From NCBI GenBank assembly GCA_017882335.1, contig JADGPR010000013.1:1-55260 (forward strand): DNA of 55,260 nucleotides. Reading direction: 5' to 3'. Source of the DNA: Bacteroidales bacterium. GTDB taxonomy: Bacteria; Bacteroidota; Bacteroidia; Bacteroidales; FEN-979. This document shows, in pieces, positions 28,411-36,681 of the stretch. The notes under the pieces were generated by a model. That model saw only the letters and a list, made by a program, of their open reading frames with translations. It was not told the origin of the DNA and did not search any database. Position 1 is the first letter of the stretch. The number at the start of each line of letters is the position of its first letter. The translations under genes were made by a program, and so were the position numbers.

Positions 28411-28839
28411 TTAGATGGCCTCTTCCGTATAATCTTTCCGGGTAACCATTTTTGTCGCAACAGGCAGTTTCTGTGCACCCAGGCGCAAAGCTTCCTTTGC
28501 AACAGCGAGGGTAACACCTTCTATCTCGAACAATATTCTGCCGGGAGTGATCCTGGCAACAAAATATTCGGGTGCCCCTTTTCCTTTACCCATACGCACT
28601 TCAGCAGGTTTTTTGGTAACCGGTTTATCCGGGAAGATCCGGATCCAGAGCTGGCCTTCACGTTTCATATGACGGGTGATAGCCTGACGGGCAGATTCGA
28701 TCTGGCGTCCGGTGATCCAGGCTTCCTCCAAAGTTTTGATCCCAAATGAGCCGAATGCAAGCTGGTGGCCCCGCTTTGCGTTGCCTTTCATCTTTCCTTT
28801 CTGCTGCTTTCTGTATTTGGTCTTCTTAGGCTGTAACAT
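28411..28839 (-). CDS. rplP: 50S ribosomal protein L16
   Basis: A 142-residue L16, near the A site and needed for peptidyl transfer. It starts [19 protein letters not shown] and has [20 protein letters not shown] and [19 protein letters not shown]. Confidence 0.97.
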   Translation of the reverse strand: MLQPKKTKYRKQQKGKMKGNAKRGHQLAFGSFGIKTLEEAWITGRQIESARQAITRHMKREGQLWIRIFPDKPVTKKPAEVRMGKGKGAPEYFVARITPGRILFEIEGVTLAVAKEALRLGAQKLPVATKMVTRKDYTEEAI

Positions 28840-28873
28840 TATCTGATAAGTATTAGGTTATAGGGTATTCTGT

Positions 28874-29629
28874 TTATTTTCTGGGTCTTGGTTTGTTCCT
28901 TCTGTCTCTGTCTCTGTCTCTGTCACCGCCACCACCACCTTTGTTATGATGTTCGGAGGAAGGTTTTAATTTTGTGCTGGCAGCAGCAGGAGTCAGGTCA
29001 GGACGTCCATAAATTTCGCCTTTACAGATCCAAACTTTAATTCCGATTCTTCCGTAAGTAGTATGGGCCTCACTCGTGGCATAGTCAATATCTGCGCGGA
29101 AAGTATGCAGCGGGATTCTTCCATCTTTATACTGCTCCCTGCGGGCCATTTCAGCTCCTCCCAAACGGCCGGAGATCATTATCTTGATGCCTTCGGCGCC
29201 GATACGCATGGCCGAAGCAATGGAAGTCTTGATCGCCCTGCGGTAAGAGATACGTCCTTCAATCTGGCTCGTAACAGTATTGGCAACGATCACGGCATCC
29301 AATTCCGGGCGCTTGATCTCGGAGATATTGATCTGGATCTCTTTCTTGGTGATCTTCTTCAATTCTTCCTTCAGCTTGTCCACTTCCTGTCCTCCCTTCC
29401 CGATGATGATCCCCGGGCGAGCCGTATGAATGGTTATCGTAACAAGTTTCAAAGTCCTTTCAATAACGATCTTTGCAATTCCTGCCTTGGATAAACGGGC
29501 ATTCAGGTATTTCCGGATCTTGTCATCCTCTACGAGCTTGGCGGCGAAGTTCTTTCCACCATACCAATTGGAATCCCATCCTCGGATGATCCCTAACCTG
29601 TTTGCGATTGGATTTGTTTTTTGTCCCAT
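28874..29629 (-). CDS. rpsC: 30S ribosomal protein S3 with RD/G-rich tail
   Basis: A 251-residue S3, part of the mRNA entry channel. I start at the ATG at 29629 ([13 protein letters not shown]). The KH domain carries [19 protein letters not shown] and the C-terminal half [16 protein letters not shown]. After the usual end ([11 protein letters not shown]) there is a tail with five glycines and an alternating Asp-Arg run. At DNA level the Asp-Arg run is a hexanucleotide microsatellite (TCTCTG units, 28901-28923). Confidence 0.96.
   Translation of the reverse strand: MGQKTNPIANRLGIIRGWDSNWYGGKNFAAKLVEDDKIRKYLNARLSKAGIAKIVIERTLKLVTITIHTARPGIIIGKGGQEVDKLKEELKKITKKEIQINISEIKRPELDAVIVANTVTSQIEGRISYRRAIKTSIASAMRIGAEGIKIMISGRLGGAEMARREQYKDGRIPLHTFRADIDYATSEAHTTYGRIGIKVWICKGEIYGRPDLTPAAASTKLKPSSEHHNKGGGGGDRDRDRDRRNKPRPRK
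28901..28923. repeat. Hexanucleotide microsatellite in rpsC
   Basis: TCTCTG repeats in tandem for almost four units and encodes the alternating Asp-Arg tail of S3 on the minus strand. The unit keeps the reading frame, so copy-number changes would only lengthen or shorten the tail. Confidence 0.75.
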
Positions 29630-29660
29630 TAACAAAACATTTTATTGTACCAGTTCGATC

Positions 29661-30101
29661 TTATTCTTTTGTTTCTATTGTCGTTTCTTCAACTTCCGAA
29701 GAAGGTTTGTTGCGGCTATCAACGACCAGCGTCACATGATTGGAACGCTTCTTGATCCGGTGTGCACGTCCCTGGGGTGCAGTTCGGATACGTTTCAGCA
29801 CCCGGCCACTGTCCACGGAAATTTCCTTCACAAAAAGGTCGCTATCTTCCAACCTTACACCTTCGTTCTTGGCCTGCCAGTTTGAAATGGCTGATTTCAA
29901 CAGGGTATAAAGCCGGTCGCTCGAAACCTGAGGTGAATTCTTCAGCATCACCAATGCCAGCTCCACTTTTTTTCCCCTGATCATATCTGCAATCAGCCTC
30001 ATCTTACGCGGTGAAGTGGGACAATTATTCAATTTTGCGTAATAAAGAGTCTTTTTTTCCTCTTTACGCTTCTCCGCTCTGTTTTTACTTTTTACGCCCA
30101 T
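29661..30101 (-). CDS. rplV: 50S ribosomal protein L22
   Basis: A 146-residue L22 that lines the exit tunnel. The core includes [20 protein letters not shown] and the long beta-hairpin region ending [21 protein letters not shown] charged N-terminal extension (about 18 residues) and a Glu-rich C terminus are additional to the minimal family. Confidence 0.96.
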   Translation of the reverse strand: MGVKSKNRAEKRKEEKKTLYYAKLNNCPTSPRKMRLIADMIRGKKVELALVMLKNSPQVSSDRLYTLLKSAISNWQAKNEGVRLEDSDLFVKEISVDSGRVLKRIRTAPQGRAHRIKKRSNHVTLVVDSRNKPSSEVEETTIETKE

Positions 30102-30119
30102 GATATCTCGAAATTATTC

Positions 30120-30398
30120 TTATTTCTTACCTTTATCCTTATTTCCGGCATGACCCCTGAAAATACGGGTCGGTGCGAATTCCCCCAGCTTGTGTCCAAC
30201 CATGTTTTCAGTAACATAGACGGGGATGAATTTATTGCCGTTGTAAACTGCAATGGTTTGTCCTACAAAATCAGGAGAGATCATGGAACCCCTTGACCAG
30301 GTTTTAATGACACTCTTTTTCTTGGAATCACCTGCATCCAGGACTTTCTTTTCCAGTTTGAAATTAATGTAAGGACCTTTTTTAAGCGATCGGCTCAT
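30120..30398 (-). CDS. rpsS: 30S ribosomal protein S19
   Basis: A 92-residue S19 of the head of the small subunit. It starts [19 protein letters not shown] and has [20 protein letters not shown] followed by TRIFRGHAG, as expected. Confidence 0.97.
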   Translation of the reverse strand: MSRSLKKGPYINFKLEKKVLDAGDSKKKSVIKTWSRGSMISPDFVGQTIAVYNGNKFIPVYVTENMVGHKLGEFAPTRIFRGHAGNKDKGKK

Positions 30399-30416
30399 AT
30401 CCTGTTGTTGTTATAA

Positions 30417-31241
30417 TTATTTTTTCCTTTTTTCAACGATGTACTTGTTGGTATTCTTCTTCTTGCTGCGGGTCTTATAACCCTTTGCAGGAGTACCTTT
30501 CCTTGACCTCGGATGACCGCCGGAAGCCCTTCCTTCACCCCCGCCCATGGGATGGTCAACAGGGTTCATGGCAACACCACGGGTACGGGGCCTTCTTCCG
30601 AGCCATCTGCTTCTCCCGGCCTTACCGGAGGATTCAAGCTGGTGGTCCTGGTTCGAAACCATCCCGATCGTAGCTTTGCAGGCTTGGAGGATCATGCGGG
30701 TTTCGCCCGAAGGCATCTTGATGATGGCAAACTTTCCGTCCCTCGACATCAGCTGTGCATAGGAACCAGCGCTTCTTACCAGCTTGGCTCCCTGTCCCGG
30801 TCGAAGTTCCACATTGTGGATGATTGTACCGAAGGGAATTTCACTGAGGTAGAGCGTATTTCCGATTTCCGGGGAACTGCCTTTTCCGGATACCACTGTC
30901 TGGCCTACCTTCAGTCCATGAGGAGCAATGATGTAACGCTTCTCACCATCATTATAGCATACCAGAGCAATCCGGGCAGTTCTTCCAGGGTCGTACTCTA
31001 TGGTCTTTACCACAGCAGGAATAGATTCCTTATCCCGTTTGAAGTCGATGATCCTGAACATCTGTTTATGACCACCACCGAGGTACCGCATGGTCATTTT
31101 TCCTTCGTTGTTTCTACCACCACTCTTCCGGTGGGGAAGCAGTAAGCTCTTCTCAGGCGTCGAAGTCGTGATTTCGTCGAACGCGCTGATCAGTTTGAAG
31201 CGCTGACCGGGGGTTGTTGGGTTAAATTTCTTTAGCGCCAT
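30417..31241 (-). CDS. rplB: 50S ribosomal protein L2
   Basis: A 274-residue L2, essential for subunit joining and peptidyl transferase assembly. Recognisable segments are [40 protein letters not shown], and the conserved loop [19 protein letters not shown] holding the functionally important histidine. Confidence 0.98.
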   Translation of the reverse strand: MALKKFNPTTPGQRFKLISAFDEITTSTPEKSLLLPHRKSGGRNNEGKMTMRYLGGGHKQMFRIIDFKRDKESIPAVVKTIEYDPGRTARIALVCYNDGEKRYIIAPHGLKVGQTVVSGKGSSPEIGNTLYLSEIPFGTIIHNVELRPGQGAKLVRSAGSYAQLMSRDGKFAIIKMPSGETRMILQACKATIGMVSNQDHQLESSGKAGRSRWLGRRPRTRGVAMNPVDHPMGGGEGRASGGHPRSRKGTPAKGYKTRSKKKNTNKYIVEKRKK

Positions 31242-31245
31242 TTAT

Positions 31246-31536
31246 TTAAATATTGCTGTAAAAATCAATTGTTTCACCTTTTGCCAATGTAACAATGGCT
31301 TTCTTATAATTGTTGGATTTGCCGTTGATAAACCCGCTCTTTGAATACCGGGTCTTGCTCTTTCCACGATAAACCATAGTATTGATATCGGCAACTTCCA
31401 CTCCATATATGTCCTTGATCGCCTTCTTGATCTGAAGCTTGTTCGCCCGTTTGTCTACCTTGAACCCATAACGGTTGAGCTTCTCGCCCATCTGGGTCAT
31501 CTTTTCAGTAATGATCGGCTTTAATATAACACTCAT
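31246..31536 (-). CDS. rplW: 50S ribosomal protein L23
   Basis: A 96-residue L23 at the tunnel exit, a docking point for trigger factor and SRP. It contains ILKPIITEKMTQMGEKLNRY and KLQIKKAIKDIYGVEVADIN. The gene ends 5 bases before rplB. Confidence 0.96.
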   Translation of the reverse strand: MSVILKPIITEKMTQMGEKLNRYGFKVDKRANKLQIKKAIKDIYGVEVADINTMVYRGKSKTRYSKSGFINGKSNNYKKAIVTLAKGETIDFYSNI

Positions 31537-31569
31537 TGCGTATGCTTTTTAATTTGGGTTCTTGCTAAA

Positions 31570-32199
31570 TCAATTCGCATGAATACTTTCTATTTCCTTA
31601 ACCGAGCTTTCCGTGAGCAGCAGGCGACCGGCATCCAAAATCTCATAAGTGTTCAGGTCGGAAGCCTGGATCACCTTTACCTTTGCCAGGTTCCGGGATG
31701 AAAGAAGGACATTCATGTCAACACTGCTGGTCACCAGCAACATCTTCTTGCCTTCGGTCTTGAAATTCTTCAGCAACTCGGTAAAATTTTTGGTCTTGGG
31801 TGTCTCAAATGTGAAATCTTCCACCACCATGATGCTGTCATCTTTTACCTTATAGCTCAAGGCTGATTTCCGGGCGAGTTTTTTCAACTTCTTGTTGAGT
31901 TTGAAATCGTAATCCCTTGGATGAGGGCCAAAAACCCTAGCACCACCCTTGAACAAAGGACTTTTTATACTTCCTGCACGGGCTCCGCCGGTTCCTTTTT
32001 GCTTCTTCAGCTTCCGGGTGCTGCCCGTAAGCTGCGATTTTTCTTTTGAGCTGTGGGTTCCCTGCCGCCTGTTTGCCATGAACTGTTTTACATCCAGGTA
32101 AATGGCATGATCGTTCGGTTCAATACCAAATATGGCATCGTCCAGTTTGATCTTGCGGTCTGTAATTGCTCCTGATACGTTATATACTGCTACTTCCAT
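31570..32199 (-). CDS. rplD: 50S ribosomal protein L4
   Basis: A 209-residue L4, part of the exit-tunnel wall; in gamma-proteobacteria it also represses the S10 operon. The tunnel loop includes [20 protein letters not shown] and [20 protein letters not shown]. It overlaps the end of rplC by 10 bases, so translation is probably coupled. Confidence 0.97.
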   Translation of the reverse strand: MEVAVYNVSGAITDRKIKLDDAIFGIEPNDHAIYLDVKQFMANRRQGTHSSKEKSQLTGSTRKLKKQKGTGGARAGSIKSPLFKGGARVFGPHPRDYDFKLNKKLKKLARKSALSYKVKDDSIMVVEDFTFETPKTKNFTELLKNFKTEGKKMLLVTSSVDMNVLLSSRNLAKVKVIQASDLNTYEILDAGRLLLTESSVKEIESIHAN

Positions 32200-32819
32200 C
32201 TCTCAATAATTACATATGAACCATTGGATCCCGGTACTGCTCCTTTGACCAGAACCAAATTCTTATCTAAAATAATCTTCAAAATCTGAAGATTGATCAC
32301 TTTCACACGGTCGCCACCCATCCTGCCGGCCATCCTTAATCCGGGAAATACCCTTGAAGGCCAGGATGAAGCACCCACCGAACCGGGGGCTCTCAGGCGG
32401 TTGTGCTGGCCATGCGTGGCTTCACCCACACCATGAAAATGATGCCGTTTCACCACACCCTGGAATCCTTTTCCCTTTGAAATCCCGACAACGTCGATGT
32501 ATTCTCCCTCTTCGAAAATATCAACCTTGAGAATATCACCGAATACCTTCGAGTGGTCAGGTTCAAAACGGGTGAATTCAGCAATAACCTTTTTCGGGGT
32601 GATTCCGGCTTTTGCAAAATGGCCCATAAGCGCCTTGGTGGTATGCTTTTCCTTCTTATCTTCATAAGCAAGCTGAATGGAGTCATAACCTTCTTTTTCC
32701 TTTGATCGGACTTGGGTTACAACGCAAGGACCTGCTTCTATGACCGTGCATGGAATATTCTTTCCATTCGCATCATAAATACTGGTCATCCCGATTTTTT
32801 TTCCTATTAATCCAGACAT
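32190..32819 (-). CDS. rplC: 50S ribosomal protein L3
   Basis: A 209-residue L3, an early assembly protein near the peptidyl transferase centre. It starts [20 protein letters not shown] and has the conserved [23 protein letters not shown]-type loop (seen in parts) and [19 protein letters not shown]. It overlaps rplD by 10 bases. Confidence 0.98.
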   Translation of the reverse strand: MSGLIGKKIGMTSIYDANGKNIPCTVIEAGPCVVTQVRSKEKEGYDSIQLAYEDKKEKHTTKALMGHFAKAGITPKKVIAEFTRFEPDHSKVFGDILKVDIFEEGEYIDVVGISKGKGFQGVVKRHHFHGVGEATHGQHNRLRAPGSVGASSWPSRVFPGLRMAGRMGGDRVKVINLQILKIILDKNLVLVKGAVPGSNGSYVIIERWK

Positions 32820-32854
32820 TTTTTATTTTTTTTCAGTTCAATGAGAAGTAACGA

Positions 32855-33160
32855 TCAAACCTTGATTTCAACCTCAACACCACTCGGAAGTTCGAGCTTC
32901 ATCAAAGCATCAATGGTCTTTGATGTGGTGCTGTAAATATCCAGCAGCCGCTTGTAAGAACAAAGCTGGAACTGATCCCGTGATTTCTTGTTCACAAAGG
33001 TCGACCTCAGAACCGTAAAGATTTTCTTATCGGTCGGCAATGGAATAGGTCCGCTCACAACAGCGCCGGTGGCTTTTACAGTCTTCACGATTTTTTCGGC
33101 TGATTTATCAACCAGGCTGTAATCGTATGACTTCAATTTTATTCTGATTCTTTGGCTCAC
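32855..33160 (-). CDS. rpsJ: 30S ribosomal protein S10
   Basis: A 101-residue S10, first gene of the S10 operon and also the transcription factor NusE, which links ribosome and polymerase through NusG and NusB. It contains [20 protein letters not shown] and [20 protein letters not shown]. It follows fusA directly; tuf is not between them. Confidence 0.97.
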   Translation of the reverse strand: MSQRIRIKLKSYDYSLVDKSAEKIVKTVKATGAVVSGPIPLPTDKKIFTVLRSTFVNKKSRDQFQLCSYKRLLDIYSTTSKTIDALMKLELPSGVEVEIKV

Positions 33161-33218
33161 TTTTTTTTGTTTTTGTTGAAACGCCTGCTGGCGTCTTTAC
33201 AAGGATTGTCTTATTATT

Positions 33219-35324
33219 TTAATATGCGGGAACGTACCCCCGTATCTTATATAACACATCATTCATGATTTCCTGCGGGATGGCACCAAAGTGTGAAAAT
33301 TCCAGCATGCAGGTTGCCCTACCCGAAGAAACACTGCGCAGGGTGGTAACATATCCGAACATCTCCGACAAGGGAACTTTTCCATGGATCACCTGGTCGG
33401 TAATGCGCGATTGAACTTCTTCAACCTGTCCCCGGCGTTTATTCAGGTCACCGGTCACATCACCCATGTATTCGCTGGGTGTTACGATCTCGAAACGCAT
33501 GATCGGTTCCAGCAGAGTGGCTTTGGCCTTTTTGCAGGCTTCCCGGAATGCGATCCCGGCAGCGATCTGGAATGCCAGCGCATCCGAATCAACACTGTGA
33601 AAAGAACCATCGATCAGGCGTACCTTGATGCTTTCCATTGGGTAACCAATGATGGGGCCGTTCATCATTCCTGATTTCAGTCCCTTTTCAATCGACGGAA
33701 TAAATTCCTTCGGGATATTTCCTCCCTTTATATTATTGATAAATTGAAGCCCTTTCACACCTTTATCGGCTGGGGAGATTTCAATAACAAGATCAGCGAA
33801 CTTGCCCCTGCCTCCGGTTTGTTTCTTATACACTTCGTGGTGAAGTATGGTGTTGAGTATCGCTTCTTTATAAGCAACCTGGGGATTTCCACGGTTACAT
33901 TCAATATTGAATTCGCGTTTCAGGCGGTCGCAGATGATATCCAGATGAAGTTCACCCATCCCGCTGATCAATGTTTGCCCGGTATCACTATCGACCTTTA
34001 CCTTAAAGGTAGGATCTTCTTCTTCCAGCTTTGCCAGCGCTACCATCAGCTTATCAATATCATCCTGTGTCCTGGGCTCTATAGCCATGTTGATAACAGG
34101 TTCAGGAAATGCCATGGTTTCAAGGATGATGGGATGTTTAACATCACACAAGGTATCGCCGGTATGAATGTTTTTAAGACCTACAGCAGCTCCGATTTCG
34201 CCTGCTTCGATCCGTTTGATGGGATTCTGCTTGTTGGCATGCATCAGCATCAGCCGCATGATCCTTTCCTTTTTATCGGTATTGGCATTCAAAACGGTGC
34301 TTCCGGCATCCAGCGCTCCGGAATAAACCCTGAAATAAGCGATCCTGCCCATAAACGGGTCAGTGGCAATTTTAAATGCGATGGCGGTAAAGGGTTCGTT
34401 CGGATCGGGTTTGCGTGATTCTTCTTTATCGGTAAAGGGGTTAATACCGGTAATAGCAGCCCTATCAATTGGAGAAGGAAGATATTTGACAATGGCGTCG
34501 ATCAGCAGTTGTACTCCCTTATTTTTAAAGGCAGCTCCACAGATCACCGGGGAGATCCGGTTTTCGAGGGTTGCTTTACGAAGGGAAGCCATGATCTCAT
34601 CTTCACTGATGGCATCAGTATCCGCCAGATATTTCTCCAGCAAATGGTCGCTTTCTTCAGCAGTTCCTTCGATCAGCTTCGCGCGGTATTCTTTAACGGT
34701 TTCTTTAAGATCTTCAGGAATGGGAACTTCATGGTACTGTTTACCAAGGGTATCATCTTCCCATACAAACGCTTTGTTTGAAACCAGGTCGACAACACCG
34801 GTAAATCCTTCCTCAGCCCCTATCGGGATCTGGATCGGAATCGGGTTGGAGCCAAGCTTTTCCTTGATCTGGGTAACTACCCTGAAAAAATCAGCCCCTG
34901 TACGATCCATCTTATTAATGAAACTGATACGGGGGACGTTATATTTGTTTGCCTGTTTCCAGACGGTTTCGCTTTGCGGTTCAACACCACCAACGGCGCA
35001 AAAAATAGCGATGGCACCATCCAGCACTCTCAGGGAGCGCTCCACTTCAATGGTGAAATCAACATGCCCGGGGGTATCGATGATATTGATGCGGTATTTT
35101 TGGTTGCGAAAGTCCCAGAATACGGTTGTGGCGGCAGAGGTGATGGTGATGCCTCGCTCCTGCTCCTGGACCATCCAGTCCATGGTGGCAGTCCCGTCGT
35201 GAACTTCTCCTAACTTATAATTGATGCCGGTATAATACAATATACGCTCCGTCGTCGTGGTTTTACCCGCGTCGATGTGCGCCATAATGCCGATGTTGCG
35301 AATATTTGTTAAATTCTCTGACAT
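33219..35324 (-). CDS. fusA: Elongation factor G
   Basis: A 701-residue EF-G, the GTPase that moves tRNAs and mRNA through the ribosome. I start at the ATG at 35324 ([14 protein letters not shown]). The frame is open to 35519, but the extra 65 residues overlap rpsG and do not match the family. The P-loop [10 protein letters not shown] is at 15-24, then DTPGHVDF and NKMDRTG; domain IV ends with [20 protein letters not shown]. It lies between rpsG and rpsJ. Confidence 0.97.
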   Translation of the reverse strand: MSENLTNIRNIGIMAHIDAGKTTTTERILYYTGINYKLGEVHDGTATMDWMVQEQERGITITSAATTVFWDFRNQKYRINIIDTPGHVDFTIEVERSLRVLDGAIAIFCAVGGVEPQSETVWKQANKYNVPRISFINKMDRTGADFFRVVTQIKEKLGSNPIPIQIPIGAEEGFTGVVDLVSNKAFVWEDDTLGKQYHEVPIPEDLKETVKEYRAKLIEGTAEESDHLLEKYLADTDAISEDEIMASLRKATLENRISPVICGAAFKNKGVQLLIDAIVKYLPSPIDRAAITGINPFTDKEESRKPDPNEPFTAIAFKIATDPFMGRIAYFRVYSGALDAGSTVLNANTDKKERIMRLMLMHANKQNPIKRIEAGEIGAAVGLKNIHTGDTLCDVKHPIILETMAFPEPVINMAIEPRTQDDIDKLMVALAKLEEEDPTFKVKVDSDTGQTLISGMGELHLDIICDRLKREFNIECNRGNPQVAYKEAILNTILHHEVYKKQTGGRGKFADLVIEISPADKGVKGLQFINNIKGGNIPKEFIPSIEKGLKSGMMNGPIIGYPMESIKVRLIDGSFHSVDSDALAFQIAAGIAFREACKKAKATLLEPIMRFEIVTPSEYMGDVTGDLNKRRGQVEEVQSRITDQVIHGKVPLSEMFGYVTTLRSVSSGRATCMLEFSHFGAIPQEIMNDVLYKIRGYVPAY

Positions 35325-35358
35325 TACTTTTATTGTATCCTGCTTCCTAAGCGTGTTG

Positions 35359-35826
35359 TTAAAATCTGAAATGGGAGAATGCCTTGTTGGCTTCGGCCAT
35401 TCGGTGTGTATCTTCTTTCCGTTTGTATGCAGCTCCTTCTTCTTTGTATGCGGCCACGATTTCTGCAGCAAGCTTTTGGCCCATGCTCTTCTCGTGCCGT
35501 TTCCTTGAAAATGAAACAAGCGCTTTCATCCCGATGGACATCTTTCTGCCCGGGCGAATCTCGGAAGGGATCTGAAAAGTAGCTCCACCGATACGGCGGC
35601 TTCTGACTTCCACCGAAGGAGTAACATTTGCAAGTGCTTTTTTCCAGACGTCAAGACCTTCTTCTTTTGTCTTTTCCGAAACAATATCGATCGCCTCATA
35701 AAAAACATCATAAGCAATGTTTTTCTTTCCCTGTTCCATGAGATTGTTCACAAACTTTGTGACCAGAGTATCTCCGTATTTGGGATCCGGAAGTATCGCT
35801 CTTTTCTTGGGTTTTGCTTTTCTCAT
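35359..35826 (-). CDS. rpsG: 30S ribosomal protein S7
   Basis: A 155-residue S7 that organises the head of the small subunit. It contains [40 protein letters not shown] and the end [14 protein letters not shown]. In E. coli S7 represses the str operon by binding between rpsL and rpsG; the gap here is about 70 bases. Confidence 0.97.
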   Translation of the reverse strand: MRKAKPKKRAILPDPKYGDTLVTKFVNNLMEQGKKNIAYDVFYEAIDIVSEKTKEEGLDVWKKALANVTPSVEVRSRRIGGATFQIPSEIRPGRKMSIGMKALVSFSRKRHEKSMGQKLAAEIVAAYKEEGAAYKRKEDTHRMAEANKAFSHFRF

Positions 35827-35898
35827 AAATTATAGTATCCTGATTATTCGTTTATATGCGGAAGGGTTATCCCTCGGATCGCCCAGCAATGAATTCAA

Positions 35899-36282
35899 TT
35901 AAGCTTTCTTTTCTTTCGGCCTTTTTGCTCCGTATTTTGATCTCCTTTGCCTTCTGCCTTCCACACCGGAAGTATCCAGTGCGCCGCGGATGATATGGTA
36001 CCTTACACCGGGGAGGTCCTTCACCCTGCCGCCACGGATCATCACGATCGAGTGTTCCTGCAGGTTGTGGCCTTCACCGGGAATGTATGCATTGACTTCT
36101 TTCCCATTGGTCAGACGAACCCTGGCAACTTTACGCATGGCAGAATTCGGTTTCTTCGGAGTGGTGGTGTAAACCCTCACGCAAACACCCCTGCGCTGCG
36201 GACAGGAATCCAATGCCGGCGACTTGCTTTTATCCGTCAGCTTGTGTCTTCCCTTACGAACCAATTGATTTATTGTAGGCAT
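35899..36282 (-). CDS. rpsL: 30S ribosomal protein S12
   Basis: A 127-residue S12, a decoding-centre protein and the classical streptomycin target. It starts [20 protein letters not shown] and has the sensitive-type [18 protein letters not shown] loop and [19 protein letters not shown]. It is the first gene of the str-S10-spc-alpha series. Its upstream region holds two promoter boxes and a structured element (36301-36610). Confidence 0.98.
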   Translation of the reverse strand: MPTINQLVRKGRHKLTDKSKSPALDSCPQRRGVCVRVYTTTPKKPNSAMRKVARVRLTNGKEVNAYIPGEGHNLQEHSIVMIRGGRVKDLPGVRYHIIRGALDTSGVEGRRQRRSKYGAKRPKEKKA

Positions 36283-36300
36283 ATTTTACTGATTAATGTT

Positions 36301-36323
36301 AACAAAAACCCCATTTTTTGGGG
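36301..36323 (-). terminator. Short hairpin with T-tract just before rpsL (terminator or attenuator)
   Basis: On the minus strand CCCCA, a five-A loop and TGGGG (36309-36323) are followed by TTTTTGTT. The stem is short (5 bp) but GC-rich. It would end transcripts from the upstream promoter 20 bases before the rpsL start, so it could be the 3' end of a small RNA or a regulated attenuator. Confidence 0.4.
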
Positions 36324-36327
36324 AGTG

Positions 36328-36335
36328 CAAAGTTA
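36328..36335 (-). promoter_or_regulatory. Second promoter box for rpsL
   Basis: Minus-strand TAACTTTG matches TAnnTTTG. Transcription would start near 36321, inside the hairpin at 36309-36323, so this shorter transcript could not form that hairpin. No clear -33 element. Confidence 0.4.
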
Positions 36336-36429
36336 TAAAATAATTGAATCCGAAAAATATTTCAGAAAAATATTCTTCAAATTCGCTGTTTTACTGTTAG
36401 TTGGGGGATAATTGCAAAGAAATTCAAGG

Positions 36430-36577
36430 AAGGATAAATATCCTAGACAAACCGCCAGAGTGGGTATCCGGACATTTTTGGCGCTGCCCGGTCGAAACCT
36501 ATTAGTGTCTTAATTTATCAGGTTCCCTAGTATTTCCTTATGATCCCTTCAAAAGAACGCTATCGCTTTTTTGAGGG
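36430..36577 (-). ncRNA. Candidate structured RNA or leader upstream of rpsL, with H-type pseudoknot
   Basis: On the minus strand a 5' hairpin (36545-36577) is followed by a long-range stem (36527-36539 with 36430-36446), an inner hairpin (36520-36526 with 36494-36500) and a 7-bp stem (36485-36491 with 36468-36474). The loop of that last stem (TGGCG on the plus strand at 36479-36483) can pair with CGCCA at 36453-36457, making an H-type pseudoknot. In two stems a G-U pair exists only in the minus-strand RNA; on the plus strand it would be an A-C mismatch. I recognise no known riboswitch or RNA family. It may be a ribosomal-protein leader or a free small RNA. Confidence 0.45.
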
Positions 36578-36579
36578 TG

Positions 36580-36610
36580 CAAAAGTACAACTTATTTTTG
36601 ATTGACCAAG
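36580..36610 (-). promoter_or_regulatory. Promoter of the rpsL leader/small RNA
   Basis: On the minus strand CTTG at 36607-36610, a 19-base spacer and TACTTTTG at 36580-36587 match the Bacteroidota consensus well. Transcription would begin at about 36573, inside the first hairpin's 5' arm or a few bases before it, roughly 290 bases ahead of rpsL. Confidence 0.55.
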
Positions 36611-36681
36611 AAAATTATCAATTATTTTACAAGGATGGTCCCAATGGCTAAATCTTGTTTTATTATGAAGCATTGCTGTTA

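Noticed and set aside
33181-33194. ACGCC/GGCGT hairpin between fusA and rpsJ as a terminator
   Set aside because: Only a 5-bp stem and no proper T-tract follows on the minus strand; a stop here would cut the str operon from the S10 operon.
35325-35519. 65-residue N-terminal extension of EF-G
   Set aside because: The extension overlaps rpsG on the same strand in another frame and matches nothing in EF-G; the family start [14 protein letters not shown] is at 35324.
36430-36577. tmRNA, SRP RNA or RNase P RNA
   Set aside because: None of the conserved core sequences of these RNAs is visible; the pseudoknot layout and position before rpsL do not match them.
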